Part shown: piece after piece, positions 9,951 through 18,776 of the stretch
How positions within the stretch are numbered: position 1 is the first letter of the stretch
Layout of the letters: each line of letters opens with the position of its first letter
DNA from: Paracoccaceae bacterium
GTDB lineage: Bacteria > Pseudomonadota > Alphaproteobacteria > Rhodobacterales > Rhodobacteraceae
DNA: 64,000 nucleotides
Reading direction: 5' to 3'
NCBI GenBank assembly: GCA_030758115.1
Contig: JANREX010000060.1
Location: forward strand, 1 to 64,000
Notes under the pieces: generated by a model
Database searches by the model: none
The model's input: only the letters and a program-made list of their open reading frames with translations
What the model was told of the DNA's origin: nothing
Translations under genes and position numbers: made by a program

Positions 9951-10837
9951 CAGCCTTTTCCTTTCAGTAGACCGAAGGCATTGCCAAAGGCCTCGAGCGC
10001 GGCGGCGGGCAGCAGGATCGTCTGCTTGCCGTCGCCCGTCGCAACCGCTTGCAAGGCCTCGACCTGTTTCAACGCAACCTGATATTGCGCGGCCTCAAGC
10101 CCGTTTTCCTTGATCGCCGCAGCCACGACGCCGGTTGCATAGGCTTCGGCATCCGCTTCGACGCGGCGGGCCTTGGCCATCTGTTCGGCTGCATAGAGAT
10201 CCGCATCGGCGGCCAGTTCCACGGCGCGCTTGCGGCCTTCGGCCTCGGTCACCTGGGCGCGGCGGGCACGTTCGGCATTGAGCTGCTGCAGCATGGCGGA
10301 ACGCGTGGCCGCATCAAGGTTCACGTCCAGGATCTCGGCGCGCGTCACCTCGATCCCCCAATCGTCGACCATGGCCACGACCTGCTCGCGGATCTTGGTG
10401 ATCAGATCGGCGCGGTTCGACTGCACCTGGTCCAGTTCGATCTTGCCGATCTCGGAGCGCACGATCCCCGCAACGGTCGTCGCGATCGCGCCGTCCACAT
10501 CGCGGATCCGGTACACGGTCTTTTCCGGTTCGGTGATGCGGTAGAAGACCGATGTTTCGACCTTCACCAGCACGTTGTCCGAGGTGATCGCGTCCTGTTC
10601 GGCGTTGGGCAACTGCCGTTCCAGCACCGAAATGCGGTGCGCCACGATATCGAGGAAGGGGATGATGAAATTGATCCCCGGCCCCAGCACGGTGCGCAGA
10701 CGGCCAAAGCGCTCGACCACATGCTTTTCAGACTGTGGGACGATCTTGACGGCCTTGTAGAGCGTCACGATCACCAGCAGGGCAATCGCCAGCGAAACGG
10801 CGTTTCCTCCGAAAATATCCGTAAGACTATCGTCCAT
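9950..10837 (-). CDS. qmcA: SPFH/stomatin-type membrane protein (QmcA-like)
   Basis: A 295-residue protein with an N-terminal membrane anchor (residues 13-29), a band-7/SPFH domain (KIVPQSEKHVVERFGR and DIVAHRISVLERQLP) and a long Ala/Glu-rich helix typical of oligomerising flotillin/stomatin proteins. Homologues form large ring complexes in the inner membrane that restrain the FtsH protease. GGAGTG lies just upstream of the ATG. It is the first gene of a two-gene operon with the NfeD-like protein. Confidence 0.9.
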   Translation of the reverse strand: MDDSLTDIFGGNAVSLAIALLVIVTLYKAVKIVPQSEKHVVERFGRLRTVLGPGINFIIPFLDIVAHRISVLERQLPNAEQDAITSDNVLVKVETSVFYRITEPEKTVYRIRDVDGAIATTVAGIVRSEIGKIELDQVQSNRADLITKIREQVVAMVDDWGIEVTRAEILDVNLDAATRSAMLQQLNAERARRAQVTEAEGRKRAVELAADADLYAAEQMAKARRVEADAEAYATGVVAAAIKENGLEAAQYQVALKQVEALQAVATGDGKQTILLPAAALEAFGNAFGLLKGKG

Positions 10838-10922
10838 TCAAATTCACTCCTTAATGCAGGGCCGAAGATAGCCTGATGTGCGGCTCAAGGGAATCGGCGA
10901 ATTGCATGCCGTCGCAGGGCGA

Positions 10923-11360
10923 TCACATCGACCGAAGGTACAGACGCAGCCTGTCCTGAAAATGCGGGATCGCCAGTGGATCGGCCAGGTATGCCGCGGG
11001 TGTCATCAGGCTCCAGCCTTGCCCCTCGTTTCCGAAAACAACGTCATGCGCGCGCGTCTCGTGCAAGTGCGCGGCAAAGAACCAGACCGGTCCCGCGCTG
11101 CCGATGAACCTTTGCCCCCAGCGCAGTTCATGCAGGCCCACGGTCAAGCCCAGCTCCTCGCGGGTTTCGCGCAACACGCAGTCTTGCGGGGATTCCTGTC
11201 CCTCGCGCCCGCCCCCAGGCAGGTCCAGACGGCCGGGCCAGGGAATACCGGGGGTATCGTCGCGCAGGATGGTGACAAGACTGTCGCCCAGGAACAGGGC
11301 CAGCTTGGCCCCGATGAAGTTCTGCCCGGTGATAGCGGTTTCCTGTGTCATCCCCCTCAT
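10923..11360 (-). CDS. Nudix hydrolase
   Basis: A 145-residue pyrophosphohydrolase. The Nudix box G-x5-E-x7-REUXEEXGU is exact: GGREGQE, seven residues, then RETREELGL. The substrate is unknown; small Nudix enzymes of this type act on (oxidised) nucleoside phosphates or sugar nucleotides. The start is uncertain: ATG at 11360 or 11351, neither with a well-spaced ribosome binding site. It is head-to-head with dinB with about 50 bases between, so a shared control region is possible. Confidence 0.88.
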   Translation of the reverse strand: MRGMTQETAITGQNFIGAKLALFLGDSLVTILRDDTPGIPWPGRLDLPGGGREGQESPQDCVLRETREELGLTVGLHELRWGQRFIGSAGPVWFFAAHLHETRAHDVVFGNEGQGWSLMTPAAYLADPLAIPHFQDRLRLYLRSM

Positions 11361-11409
11361 ATATGCTGAAAGCCAGCCATACCGATACCATGCGCCCGGA
11401 TTTCCCCCG

Positions 11410-12663
11410 ATGCCCAGCCTGTGCCGCGACTGCCTGACCCGCTTCGACGCAGCCGCCCGCTGTCCGTCCTGCGGACGACCGCGCATCGTCAGCCATCCCG
11501 AGCTGGAAAGCCTGACCATCGCGCATATGGATTGCGATGCCTTCTATGCCTCGGTCGAGAAGCGCGACAACCCGGCGCTTGTGGACAAGCCGGTGATCAT
11601 CGGCGGGGGGCGGCGCGGGGTGGTATCGACGGCCTGCTACATCGCCCGCATCAAGGGTGTCCGATCCGCCATGCCGATGTTCCAGGCCCTGAAGCTGTGC
11701 CCCGAGGCGGTGGTGATCAAGCCGCGCATGGAAGCCTATGTCGAGGCGTCGCGCGCGATCCGCGCCATGATGGAGGAACTGACACCCGCGATCGAGCCGC
11801 TGTCGCTGGACGAGGCATTTCTGGATCTGACCGGCACCGAACGCCTGCATGGCGCGCCGCCGGCGGTGATGCTGGCGCGGCTGGTGCGACGCATGAAGAC
11901 AGAGCTGGGCCTGACAGGGTCGATCGGCCTGAGCCATAACAAGTTTCTGGCCAAGGTCGCATCGGACATGAACAAGCCACACGGGTTCTCGGTCATCGGG
12001 CGCGCCGATACCGCCGACTTTCTGCGCGGCAAGCCGGTACGGATGATCTGGGGCGTCGGACAGGCCACACAGGCGGCGCTGGAAGCGGCGGGGATTCGCA
12101 GTTTCGACGATCTGCTGCGCTGGGAGGCGCGCGACCTGACCGCGCGTTTCGGCAGCATGGGGGACCGGCTGTGGCACCTGGCGCGCGGGCAGGACACGCG
12201 GCGCGTTTCGCGTGACAGCCCGATGAAATCCATCTCGAACGAGACGACCTTTTCCGAGGATACATCAGACCCCGACATCCTTGACGGACATATCTGGCGG
12301 CTGGCCGAGAAGGTGGCCGACCGCGCCAAGGCCAAGGCGCTTGCAGGCCGGGTGGTGACGCTGAAACTCAAGCGCGCGGATCACCGGATCCTGACCCGCC
12401 GCCACGCCTTGCGCGATGCCACGCAACTGGCGGACAGGCTGTACCGCGAAGCGCGCGCGCTGTTCGACCAGGGACCGAACGCCGGCCCCTATCGCCTGAT
12501 CGGCGTGGGCCTGTCGGATCTGGTTCCCGAAAACGCGGCCGATCTGTCACAGGATCTGCTGGACCCGCAGGCCGCGGCCCGCCAGCGGGCGGAACGCGCA
12601 ACCGATTCGATCAGGGCGCGGTTCGGCGAGGATGCGATCCTCAAGGGGCGCGCCCTCAGATAG
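11410..12663 (+). CDS. dinB: DNA polymerase IV (Y family) with N-terminal Cys4 zinc-ribbon-like extension
   Basis: A 417-residue translesion polymerase. Palm-domain acidic motifs are present (HMDCDAFYASVE and SLDEAFLD), followed by the HhH region (VRMIWGVG) and the little-finger domain. Before the catalytic core there are about 35 extra residues with C5-x2-C8 and C18-x2-C21, which look like a zinc ribbon. I chose the ATG at 11410 because it includes these cysteines, although its ribosome binding site is weak. No obvious SOS box is visible in the short gap to the divergent Nudix gene. Confidence 0.94.
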   Translation: MPSLCRDCLTRFDAAARCPSCGRPRIVSHPELESLTIAHMDCDAFYASVEKRDNPALVDKPVIIGGGRRGVVSTACYIARIKGVRSAMPMFQALKLCPEAVVIKPRMEAYVEASRAIRAMMEELTPAIEPLSLDEAFLDLTGTERLHGAPPAVMLARLVRRMKTELGLTGSIGLSHNKFLAKVASDMNKPHGFSVIGRADTADFLRGKPVRMIWGVGQATQAALEAAGIRSFDDLLRWEARDLTARFGSMGDRLWHLARGQDTRRVSRDSPMKSISNETTFSEDTSDPDILDGHIWRLAEKVADRAKAKALAGRVVTLKLKRADHRILTRRHALRDATQLADRLYREARALFDQGPNAGPYRLIGVGLSDLVPENAADLSQDLLDPQAAARQRAERATDSIRARFGEDAILKGRALR

Positions 12664-12669
12664 GCGCGG

Positions 12670-13530
12670 TCATTCCGCCGCCAGCCTTTGTTTGCGTAGC
12701 CCCATGTCGATGATGCGCCCGATCACGCCGGTCAGGGTCTTCTGGAAATTGGTGAAATTGCCGTTGGGGCGGATCAGCTGCTCGTTCATGTAAAGCGCGC
12801 GATCGACCTCGATCTGCACGACATGCTGGTTGCGGGCCGGGCGGCCGTAATGCTGTGTCGTATAGGCCCCCGCAAATGGCGCATTGCGCGCCACGACAAG
12901 TCCGGTTCCTTCAAAGGCCGCCTCGATCTGGTCCACCACCCATGGGGCTGCTGATGCGCCGAACCTGTCCCCCAGCACGATGTCAGGCCGCCGCACCCCG
13001 GACCTTGCGATTCCGTCCATGGCCTCATGCGGCATGGAATGGCAGTCGATCAGGATCGCTTCACCGAATTGCCCATGTGCCTCGTCCAGCAGCCGTTGAA
13101 GCATGGCATGATAGGGTCGCCAAAGGCCTGTGATCCGGCCCTGCACCTCGTCCAGCTGCAGCTTGCCGCGATAGATCGCCCGGCCGCCGGCCACCACGCG
13201 GGGCACAACCCCCAAGCCCGACGCGATGCGCGGGTTATGCGTCAGCCCACGCACCCCGTCGATCAGGGCAGGGTCCAGCTCATCCGCGCTGCGGTTCAGG
13301 TCGATATAGGCGCGCGGCGCACCTGCCAGAAGCAGGGGCGCGCCAAGACCGGGCGCTGCTTCGTAGAGCCTGTCGACAAAAGCGTCTTCCGACGTGCGGA
13401 TCGAATGCTCGTCCAGCACGGTGCGCCGCAGAAAGCTCCAGGGGTAGTCGCGGCCGCTGTGGGGCGACGCGAATATCACGCTGGTGCGTGTTTCTTCCGG
13501 CCGGATCAAGTGGTAGGCTACCGATGGCAT
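12670..13530 (-). CDS. N-formylglutamate amidohydrolase family protein
   Basis: A 286-residue cytosolic metalloenzyme of the FGase family (HutG-like), which cleaves N-formylglutamate to formate and glutamate in some histidine-degradation routes. The motifs SPHSGRDYP near the N-terminus and LIDCHSMPHE near the middle supply the expected metal-binding His/Asp/Glu. No other hut gene is nearby, so the physiological substrate is uncertain. It is convergent with dinB, 6 bases apart, with no visible terminator. Confidence 0.88.
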   Translation of the reverse strand: MPSVAYHLIRPEETRTSVIFASPHSGRDYPWSFLRRTVLDEHSIRTSEDAFVDRLYEAAPGLGAPLLLAGAPRAYIDLNRSADELDPALIDGVRGLTHNPRIASGLGVVPRVVAGGRAIYRGKLQLDEVQGRITGLWRPYHAMLQRLLDEAHGQFGEAILIDCHSMPHEAMDGIARSGVRRPDIVLGDRFGASAAPWVVDQIEAAFEGTGLVVARNAPFAGAYTTQHYGRPARNQHVVQIEVDRALYMNEQLIRPNGNFTNFQKTLTGVIGRIIDMGLRKQRLAAE

Positions 13531-13586
13531 GTGTCGTCCTCGCTATAAACCTATCATAGCGCGATAAATCGCTTTGCCAAAAGCCC

Positions 13587-13614
13587 TTGATCCTGCTTCC
13601 GACTCCTTTTATAG
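13587..13614 (+). promoter_or_regulatory. Sigma-70-like promoter of the tRNA-Val gene
   Basis: TTGATC, a 16-base spacer and TTATAG. The start of transcription would fall about 60 bases before the mature tRNA 5' end, a normal leader for processing. Confidence 0.5.
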
Positions 13615-13681
13615 ACCACGAACCGGCGCGGAATCCCGCGCCCCTCTTCGTTTCAGAGGGCGTGCTTCCGACCGGTATCAT

Positions 13682-13756
13682 GGGTGATTAGCTCAGTGGT
13701 AGAGCACTTCGTTGACATCGAAGGGGTCACAAGTTCGAACCTTGTATCGCCCACCA
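13682..13756 (+). tRNA. tRNA-Val (anticodon GAC)
   Basis: A 75-base cloverleaf with encoded CCA. The acceptor stem GGGTGAT pairs with ATCGCCC. The D-loop has AGCTCAGTGGTAGAGC, the anticodon stem CTTCG/CGAAG encloses TTGACAT (anticodon GAC, reading GUC), and the T-arm has the invariant GTTCGAAC. Confidence 0.97.
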
Positions 13757-13789
13757 TGATTTCTCCATTCCGGTAACGGGATGTACCTC

Positions 13790-13810
13790 TGGCCCCTTCG
13801 GGGGCCATTT
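13790..13810 (+). terminator. Hairpin after tRNA-Val
   Basis: TGGCCCC-ttcg-GGGGCCA followed by TTT, 33 bases after the tRNA. A very stable tetraloop hairpin with a short T run; it probably ends or attenuates the tRNA transcript before rpmJ. Confidence 0.55.
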
Positions 13811-13880
13811 CACCGTCCCGGTCCCGGGACATGTCAACCACAAGGCGCAAGGCCCGCGCCGCGACTGATAGGAGAAGACC

Positions 13881-14006
13881 ATGAAGGTCAAGAACTCGCT
13901 CCGCTCGCTCAAGAACCGGCATCGCGACTGCCGTGTCGTGCGCCGCAAAGGCCGCGTCTACGTGATCAACAAGACGCAGCGTCGGTTCAAAGCCCGCCAG
14001 GGCTGA
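13881..14006 (+). CDS. rpmJ: 50S ribosomal protein L36
   Basis: A 41-residue, strongly basic ribosomal protein starting [16 protein letters not shown]. It has only one Cys (residue 17) and so lacks the Cys3-His zinc site of the classic L36; it is the zinc-independent (YkgO-like) form usual in alphaproteobacteria. TAGGAG precedes the ATG at a good distance, and a strong terminator follows. Confidence 0.97.
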   Translation: MKVKNSLRSLKNRHRDCRVVRRKGRVYVINKTQRRFKARQG

Positions 14007-14027
14007 TCGACACGCGATCGCTGAACG

Positions 14028-14056
14028 AAAAGACCGCCCCTCGGGGCGGTCTTTTT
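14028..14056. terminator. Strong bidirectional terminator between rpmJ and the PaaK-like gene
   Basis: AAAAGACCGCCCC-tc-GGGGCGGTCTTTTT, with a T run on both strands. It can serve rpmJ (+) and the convergent ligase operon (-). Confidence 0.9.
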
Positions 14057-14084
14057 GTTTTGGCCGATGTGGGTCGCGCGCGGG

Positions 14085-15305
14085 TCAGTCGTAGACGCGC
14101 TGATCCTCGATCACCTTGCCATCATTGGGCAGGCTGCCGGGGCTGAGCAGTTCGATCTTGCCTTTCAGCTTCAACACCTCGGCCACCGTGCTGGCATAGG
14201 CATCCGCATTGCCGCCCGCGGACTCGATCTGCACCGTCATCACGTCCATCTCGCCTTCACGGCTGGCAATGACGCGGGCGCGGCTGATCTCGGCATGTTT
14301 GGCGACAAGCTGCGCCACCTGTTCGGGGCGCACGAACATGCCCTTGATCTTGGTGGTCTGATCGGCCCGGCCCATCCAGCCCTTGATGCGCATGTTGGTG
14401 CGCCCGCAGGGGCTGACCCCCTCCAGAACAGCACTCAGATCGCCGGTGGCAAAGCGTATCAGCGGATAATCGGGGTTGAGCGTCGTCACGACCACTTCGC
14501 CCACCTGACCGGGTGCGACGGGATCGCCGGTGCCGGGGGTCACGATCTCGACGATCACGCCCTCATCCACGATCATGCCTTCCTGCGCCTCGCTTTCATA
14601 GGCGATGTTGCCCAGATCGGCAGTGGCATAGCATTGCAGGCACAGGATGCCCCGATCGGCGTATTCCTTGCGCAGCGACGGGAACAAGGCGCCCCCGCCC
14701 ACGGCGGCGCGGGTGATGCCCAGCGTCACGCCCATCTCGTCGGCCTTGTCGAGGATCACCTTCAGGTAATCCGGTGTGCCCGCATAGGCGGTCACGCCGA
14801 CATCACGGCTGGCAGCGACCTGCAGCTCCGTCTGGCCAGTACCTGCAGGCAGAACGGCCGCCCCCACGGCGCGCGCGCCGGATTCAAAGATCATGCCAGC
14901 GGGTGTCAGGTGGTAGCCAAAGCAGTTCTGCACGATGTCGCCGCGCCCGATTCCGCAGGCGTTCAGGAACCGCCCCATGCGCCACCAGTCATGTTCGGTT
15001 CCGCCCGGTTCATAGATCGGACCGGGCGATTGGAAGATATGCGCAAAGCCATGCGCCGGGCGTGTCGTCAGCCCGCCGAACGGCCCGCTGGCCGCCTGCG
15101 CGCGCCCCAGATCCGACTTGCGCAGAACGGGCAGCCTTGCCAGCGCATCAAGCGTGGTGACGCTGGCGGGGTTCACACCGTCCAGCATGCCGGCATATCC
15201 CGGCAGCGCCTTGGCGCGCGCGATCTGGTCCGGCAGCGCCTTTGCCAGATGTGCCGCACGCTGTGCCGCGCTGCGTGTTTCGAGTTCATCAAAAAAGCGG
15301 GTCAT
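14085..15305 (-). CDS. Phenylacetate-CoA ligase (PaaK)-family adenylate-forming enzyme
   Basis: A 406-residue AMP-forming ligase. The family fold is clear: GTPDYLKVILDKA and RAAVGGGALFPSL in the core, LIRFATGDLS (the G-D-L region that contacts AMP) and the small C-terminal domain with GWMGRADQTTKIKGMFVRPEQV. PaaK-type enzymes make aryl- or arylacetyl-CoA thioesters. It is shorter than typical PaaK (about 430-440), and the paa ring-degradation genes are absent, so the substrate is uncertain. It is the last gene of the LIV-type transporter cluster, 47 bases after livF, which suggests it activates the imported acid. Start at ATG 15305 with AAGG upstream. Confidence 0.85.
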   Translation of the reverse strand: MTRFFDELETRSAAQRAAHLAKALPDQIARAKALPGYAGMLDGVNPASVTTLDALARLPVLRKSDLGRAQAASGPFGGLTTRPAHGFAHIFQSPGPIYEPGGTEHDWWRMGRFLNACGIGRGDIVQNCFGYHLTPAGMIFESGARAVGAAVLPAGTGQTELQVAASRDVGVTAYAGTPDYLKVILDKADEMGVTLGITRAAVGGGALFPSLRKEYADRGILCLQCYATADLGNIAYESEAQEGMIVDEGVIVEIVTPGTGDPVAPGQVGEVVVTTLNPDYPLIRFATGDLSAVLEGVSPCGRTNMRIKGWMGRADQTTKIKGMFVRPEQVAQLVAKHAEISRARVIASREGEMDVMTVQIESAGGNADAYASTVAEVLKLKGKIELLSPGSLPNDGKVIEDQRVYD

Positions 15306-15351
15306 GGGAGACCTTTCGCAAAACCGGGCAGAAAAATTGACTTGGGTCGGA

Positions 15352-16176
15352 TCAGCTGAGCCAGCGCTTGCGACGCCGATAGGACCGCACATCACGGAAC
15401 GACTTGCGCCCCTCTTCCGAAACCCCAAGGTAGAATTCCTTCACATCGGGGTTTTCGCGCAGATCGGCGGCCGGACCGTCCATCACGACGCGGCCTGATT
15501 CCAGGATATAGCCGTAATGCGCGAAACGCAGAGCGACGTTCGTATTCTGCTCGGCCAGAAGAAAGGTGTTGCCCTCCTTCTCGTTGAGGTTCTTCACGAT
15601 GGTGAAGATCTCTTCCACAAGCTGCGGCGCAAGCCCCATGCTGGGTTCGTCCAGAAGGATCGTCTCGGGCCGGCTCATCAGCGCGCGGCCGATCGCGACC
15701 ATCTGCTGCTCACCGCCCGAGGTATAGCCCGCCTGGCTCTTGCGGCGTTCTTTCAGCCGCGGGAAATAATTGTAGACCATCTGGAGGTCGGCCTCGATGG
15801 CGCCCTTGCCGTCCTTGCGCGTATAGGCGCCGGTCAGCAGGTTTTCCTCGACGGTCAGGTGTTCGAAACAGTGGCGGCCTTCCATCACCTGGATGACGCC
15901 TTTCTGCACCAGGTCGTTCGGGCTCAGGTCCTGGACCCGCTCGCCGCGATAAAGGATGTTGCCCTTGGTCACCTCGCCGCGTTCGGAATGCAGCAGGTTC
16001 GAAATTGCCTTGAGCGTGGTGGTCTTGCCCGCGCCATTGCCCCCCAGCAGCGCGGTGATCCCGCCCTTGGGCACCTTGAGCGACACGCCCTTGAGCACGA
16101 GGATCACGTGGTTGTAGATCACCTCGATGTTGTTGACCTCAAGAAGGTTTTCTTCGGTCCGGCCTGCGTCCAGCAT
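15352..16176 (-). CDS. LivF-type ABC transporter ATPase
   Basis: A 274-residue ATP-binding subunit of a branched-chain amino-acid/hydrophobic-acid (HAAT) importer. Walker A GGNGAGKTT, signature TSGGEQQMVAIGRAL and Walker B ETILLDEPSMGLAPQ are intact. It would pair with the LivG-type ATPase at 20035-20856 to power the LivHM channel. About 20 basic, Arg-rich residues extend the C-terminus beyond the usual end (YRRRKRWLS). The start has CGGAG upstream. It is separated from the binding-protein gene by 122 bases. Confidence 0.93.
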   Translation of the reverse strand: MLDAGRTEENLLEVNNIEVIYNHVILVLKGVSLKVPKGGITALLGGNGAGKTTTLKAISNLLHSERGEVTKGNILYRGERVQDLSPNDLVQKGVIQVMEGRHCFEHLTVEENLLTGAYTRKDGKGAIEADLQMVYNYFPRLKERRKSQAGYTSGGEQQMVAIGRALMSRPETILLDEPSMGLAPQLVEEIFTIVKNLNEKEGNTFLLAEQNTNVALRFAHYGYILESGRVVMDGPAADLRENPDVKEFYLGVSEEGRKSFRDVRSYRRRKRWLS

Positions 16177-16232
16177 GTCTCACGCTCCGTTAAGGTTAAC
16201 GCGCCCTCCTGCGGGGAGGGGCAACGTCCAGT

Positions 16233-16254
16233 CTTCTTCTTGCCAAAAATATCC
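16233..16254 (+). repeat. Copy 1 of a dispersed intergenic motif
   Basis: CTTCTTCTTGCC-AA-AAATATCC, matching 43422-43443 at 20 of 22 positions, in the same orientation. It lies between the binding-protein and livF genes. Its function is unknown. Confidence 0.5.
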
Positions 16255-16298
16255 GAAATGCGCGGGCAGCCACATGGACTGCCCGCAGCGGGTCTGGA

Positions 16299-17582
16299 TC
16301 AGTTGCAACCCGGCGTGATGTTGGCTTCGGCCGCATAGGCTGCCGAATCTTCCGCGATCAGCGGGTTCAGGATGTCCTGATCCGACTGCTGGAAGTCAGA
16401 GATCATGTTCCACGACTTGGATGCATAATCCCACTGCACAACCGCCACCAGGCCGTCACCACCGTGGTTCTGGCAGCTCACCTTGAACGAGGGACCAAAG
16501 CCCGGCAGACCCAGTTCGGTCATCTTGGCTTCGGTGATTTCCAGGTTCTCCATCCCGTCGCGCATCTGCGCGGGGGTCAGGGCCGTGGTGTTGTGGATCC
16601 CCTGTGCGGTTTTCGCCGCTTCGGCTGCCAGCATGGCCGCATAGAGACCGCGGTTATAAAGCGCGGTGCCGATCTGGTCGCCTGCACCGGCCGCTTTGCC
16701 CTTGTCCACGACATGCGTCTTGATGTCGTCGAACAGCGGATAGTTCGCGCCCGTGGCATGGAAGGTCAGTGCCTTGTAGCCGTTGGCGCCATCGCCTGCG
16801 GGCAGCACGTCATTTTCCGAACCCGACCACCAGATACCGATGAAGTTTTCCATCGGATAACGGATGTTCACGGCTTCCTGGATGGCGACCTGGTTCATCA
16901 CGCCCCAGCCCCACATCAGGACATAGTCAGGCTTGTCGCGGCGGATCTGCAGCCACTGCGACTTCTGCTCCTGACCGGGGTGATCGACCGGCAGCAGGGT
17001 CAGCTCGTAACCGTGCTTCTTGGCCAGCTCTTCCAGGGTGCGGATCGGTTCCTTGCCATAGGCGGAGTTGTGATAGACCAGCGCGACCTTCTTGCCGCTG
17101 ATGTCGCCGCCGTTGATGTCCAGCAGGTGCTTGATGCCGACGGATGCGCCATCCCAGTAGTTGGCGGGATAGTTGAAGATGTTGCGGAACACTTCACCGT
17201 TCTTGGCCGAGGTCCGGCCATAGCCCATCGAGTGGACCGGGATGCCGTCTGCCGTTGCCTTGGGGATCAGCTGATAGGTGATGCCAGTCGACAGCGGCTG
17301 ATAGACCAGCGCGCCCGAACCTTTGGTGGATTCGTAGCATTCCACACCTTTTTCGGTGTTGTAGCCGGTTTCGCACTCGATCAGGTTGACCGGCTCGCCG
17401 CCGATGCCGCCATCACGCTCGTTGAGCAGGGTAAAGTAGTCCTGGTACCCGTCCGCGAAGGGAATCCCGTTCGCCGCGTAGGGTCCGGTCCGATAGCTGA
17501 GCGCCGTGAAGGTCAGCTCTGCCATTGCAGGTGCTGCCGCCACGATGGCTGCGGTCACCGCTGTAATCAGTTTCAGTTTCAT
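16299..17582 (-). CDS. Periplasmic substrate-binding protein of the LIV-type transporter
   Basis: A 427-residue periplasmic type-I binding protein (Leu/Ile/Val-binding-like family) with a signal peptide at 1-21 (ending APAMA). Mature sequence begins ELTFTALSYRTGPYAANG; the long form and the RTGPYA start are common for HAAT binding proteins found beside CoA ligases rather than for true Leu/Ile/Val binders. GGGAGG lies upstream of the ATG. The ligand is unknown; context suggests a carboxylic acid. Confidence 0.9.
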   Translation of the reverse strand: MKLKLITAVTAAIVAAAPAMAELTFTALSYRTGPYAANGIPFADGYQDYFTLLNERDGGIGGEPVNLIECETGYNTEKGVECYESTKGSGALVYQPLSTGITYQLIPKATADGIPVHSMGYGRTSAKNGEVFRNIFNYPANYWDGASVGIKHLLDINGGDISGKKVALVYHNSAYGKEPIRTLEELAKKHGYELTLLPVDHPGQEQKSQWLQIRRDKPDYVLMWGWGVMNQVAIQEAVNIRYPMENFIGIWWSGSENDVLPAGDGANGYKALTFHATGANYPLFDDIKTHVVDKGKAAGAGDQIGTALYNRGLYAAMLAAEAAKTAQGIHNTTALTPAQMRDGMENLEITEAKMTELGLPGFGPSFKVSCQNHGGDGLVAVVQWDYASKSWNMISDFQQSDQDILNPLIAEDSAAYAAEANITPGCN

Positions 17583-17657
17583 CGGGTTATCCTCCCTTGG
17601 TTTTTCCGATGGTGATCTCCGGAAGCAAGCCTCCGAAAAGGTCGCCTTGCCCCCGCC

Positions 17658-18770
17658 CTAGTGCGGGAAGGGCCAAAGCCGCAATTTTTCCTTGGTGACG
17701 CGCCAGAGCTGCGCAAGACCGTGCGGCTCGGCGATCAGAAAGATGATGATCAATGCGCCGACGATCATGAACTCCAGATGCGCGGCAAGGTCCGTGGGCC
17801 AGCCCAGGGCGCCAACAAGCGTGTTCTTCAGGAACACGGGCAGCAGCACCAGGAAGGCAGCCCCGGCGAAGGAGCCGAAGATCGACCCCAGGCCGCCGAT
17901 GATGACCATGAACAGCACCAGGAACGATTTCTGGATACCGAAGGCTTCGCCGACCTCGACCGCGCCCAGGTAGACCGCGAAGAACAATGCGCCCGAGATA
18001 CCGACGAAGAAGGACGATACCGCAAAAGCGCTGAGCTTGGCGCGCAGAGGGTCCACGCCGATGATCTCGGCTGCGATGTCCATGTCACGGATCGCCATCC
18101 ATTTGCGCCCGAACGAGCCACGCGTCAGGTTGCGTGCGACGATTGCACTGGCGGCCACGAAGACCAGGCAGAACAGATACATTGCCCAGGCGTCCGCGTT
18201 GGGACCCGTGATCGCGACCCCGGCGATGTGATGCTCGGGCGCCGAAATCTGGCCCGAGGCCGAGTAGTTGTAGAACCAGGACACGCGGTTGAACACCCAG
18301 ACCAGGAAGAACTGCGCGGCCAGCGTCGCCACCGCCAGGTAGAAACCCTTGATCCGAAGGCTGGGAAGGCCGAACAGCACGCCCACAAGCGCCGTGGTCA
18401 GGCCACCCATCAACACGCTGAAGAAGATGTTGAACTCGGGCAGCCGGAACAGCAGCTCGCCACCCCACCAGATATCGATGCCGGTCATGAACTTGTAGCA
18501 GGCATAGGCGCCCACCGCCATGAAACCGCCCGTCCCCAGCGAGACCTGACCGCAATACCCGATCAGGATGTTCAGGCCGATGGCCGCGATCGAATAGATC
18601 AGAAACGGCATGAAGACCGCGTTGACCCAGTAATCGTTGATCACGAAGGGGATGATCGCGAAAGCCACGAACAGAACCGCGTAGTAACGGTAGCGGTCGA
18701 ACTTGATCGGGAAGGTCTGGTTGTCATCCACGTAGGATGTCTTGAAATCGCCTGCCTCACGGTAGAACAT
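17658..18770 (-). CDS. LivM-type ABC transporter permease
   Basis: A 370-residue inner-membrane permease with eight to ten hydrophobic segments. The cytoplasmic loop has the LivM hallmark IRDMDIAAEIIGVDPLRAK, which contacts the ATPases. About 35 hydrophilic residues precede the first helix. AAGGG lies just upstream of the ATG. It follows the small two-helix protein by 6 bases and precedes the binding protein, within a single operon. Confidence 0.92.
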   Translation of the reverse strand: MFYREAGDFKTSYVDDNQTFPIKFDRYRYYAVLFVAFAIIPFVINDYWVNAVFMPFLIYSIAAIGLNILIGYCGQVSLGTGGFMAVGAYACYKFMTGIDIWWGGELLFRLPEFNIFFSVLMGGLTTALVGVLFGLPSLRIKGFYLAVATLAAQFFLVWVFNRVSWFYNYSASGQISAPEHHIAGVAITGPNADAWAMYLFCLVFVAASAIVARNLTRGSFGRKWMAIRDMDIAAEIIGVDPLRAKLSAFAVSSFFVGISGALFFAVYLGAVEVGEAFGIQKSFLVLFMVIIGGLGSIFGSFAGAAFLVLLPVFLKNTLVGALGWPTDLAAHLEFMIVGALIIIFLIAEPHGLAQLWRVTKEKLRLWPFPH

Positions 18771-18776
18771 CAGCCC

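Noticed and set aside
11361-11409. SOS box between dinB and the Nudix gene
   Set aside because: No GTTC-N7-GTTC or GAAC-N7-GAAC pattern is visible in the gap.
14085-15305. Assignment as a true phenylacetate-degradation gene (paaK)
   Set aside because: None of the paa ring-epoxidation or ring-opening genes is nearby, and the protein is short; family membership only is claimed.
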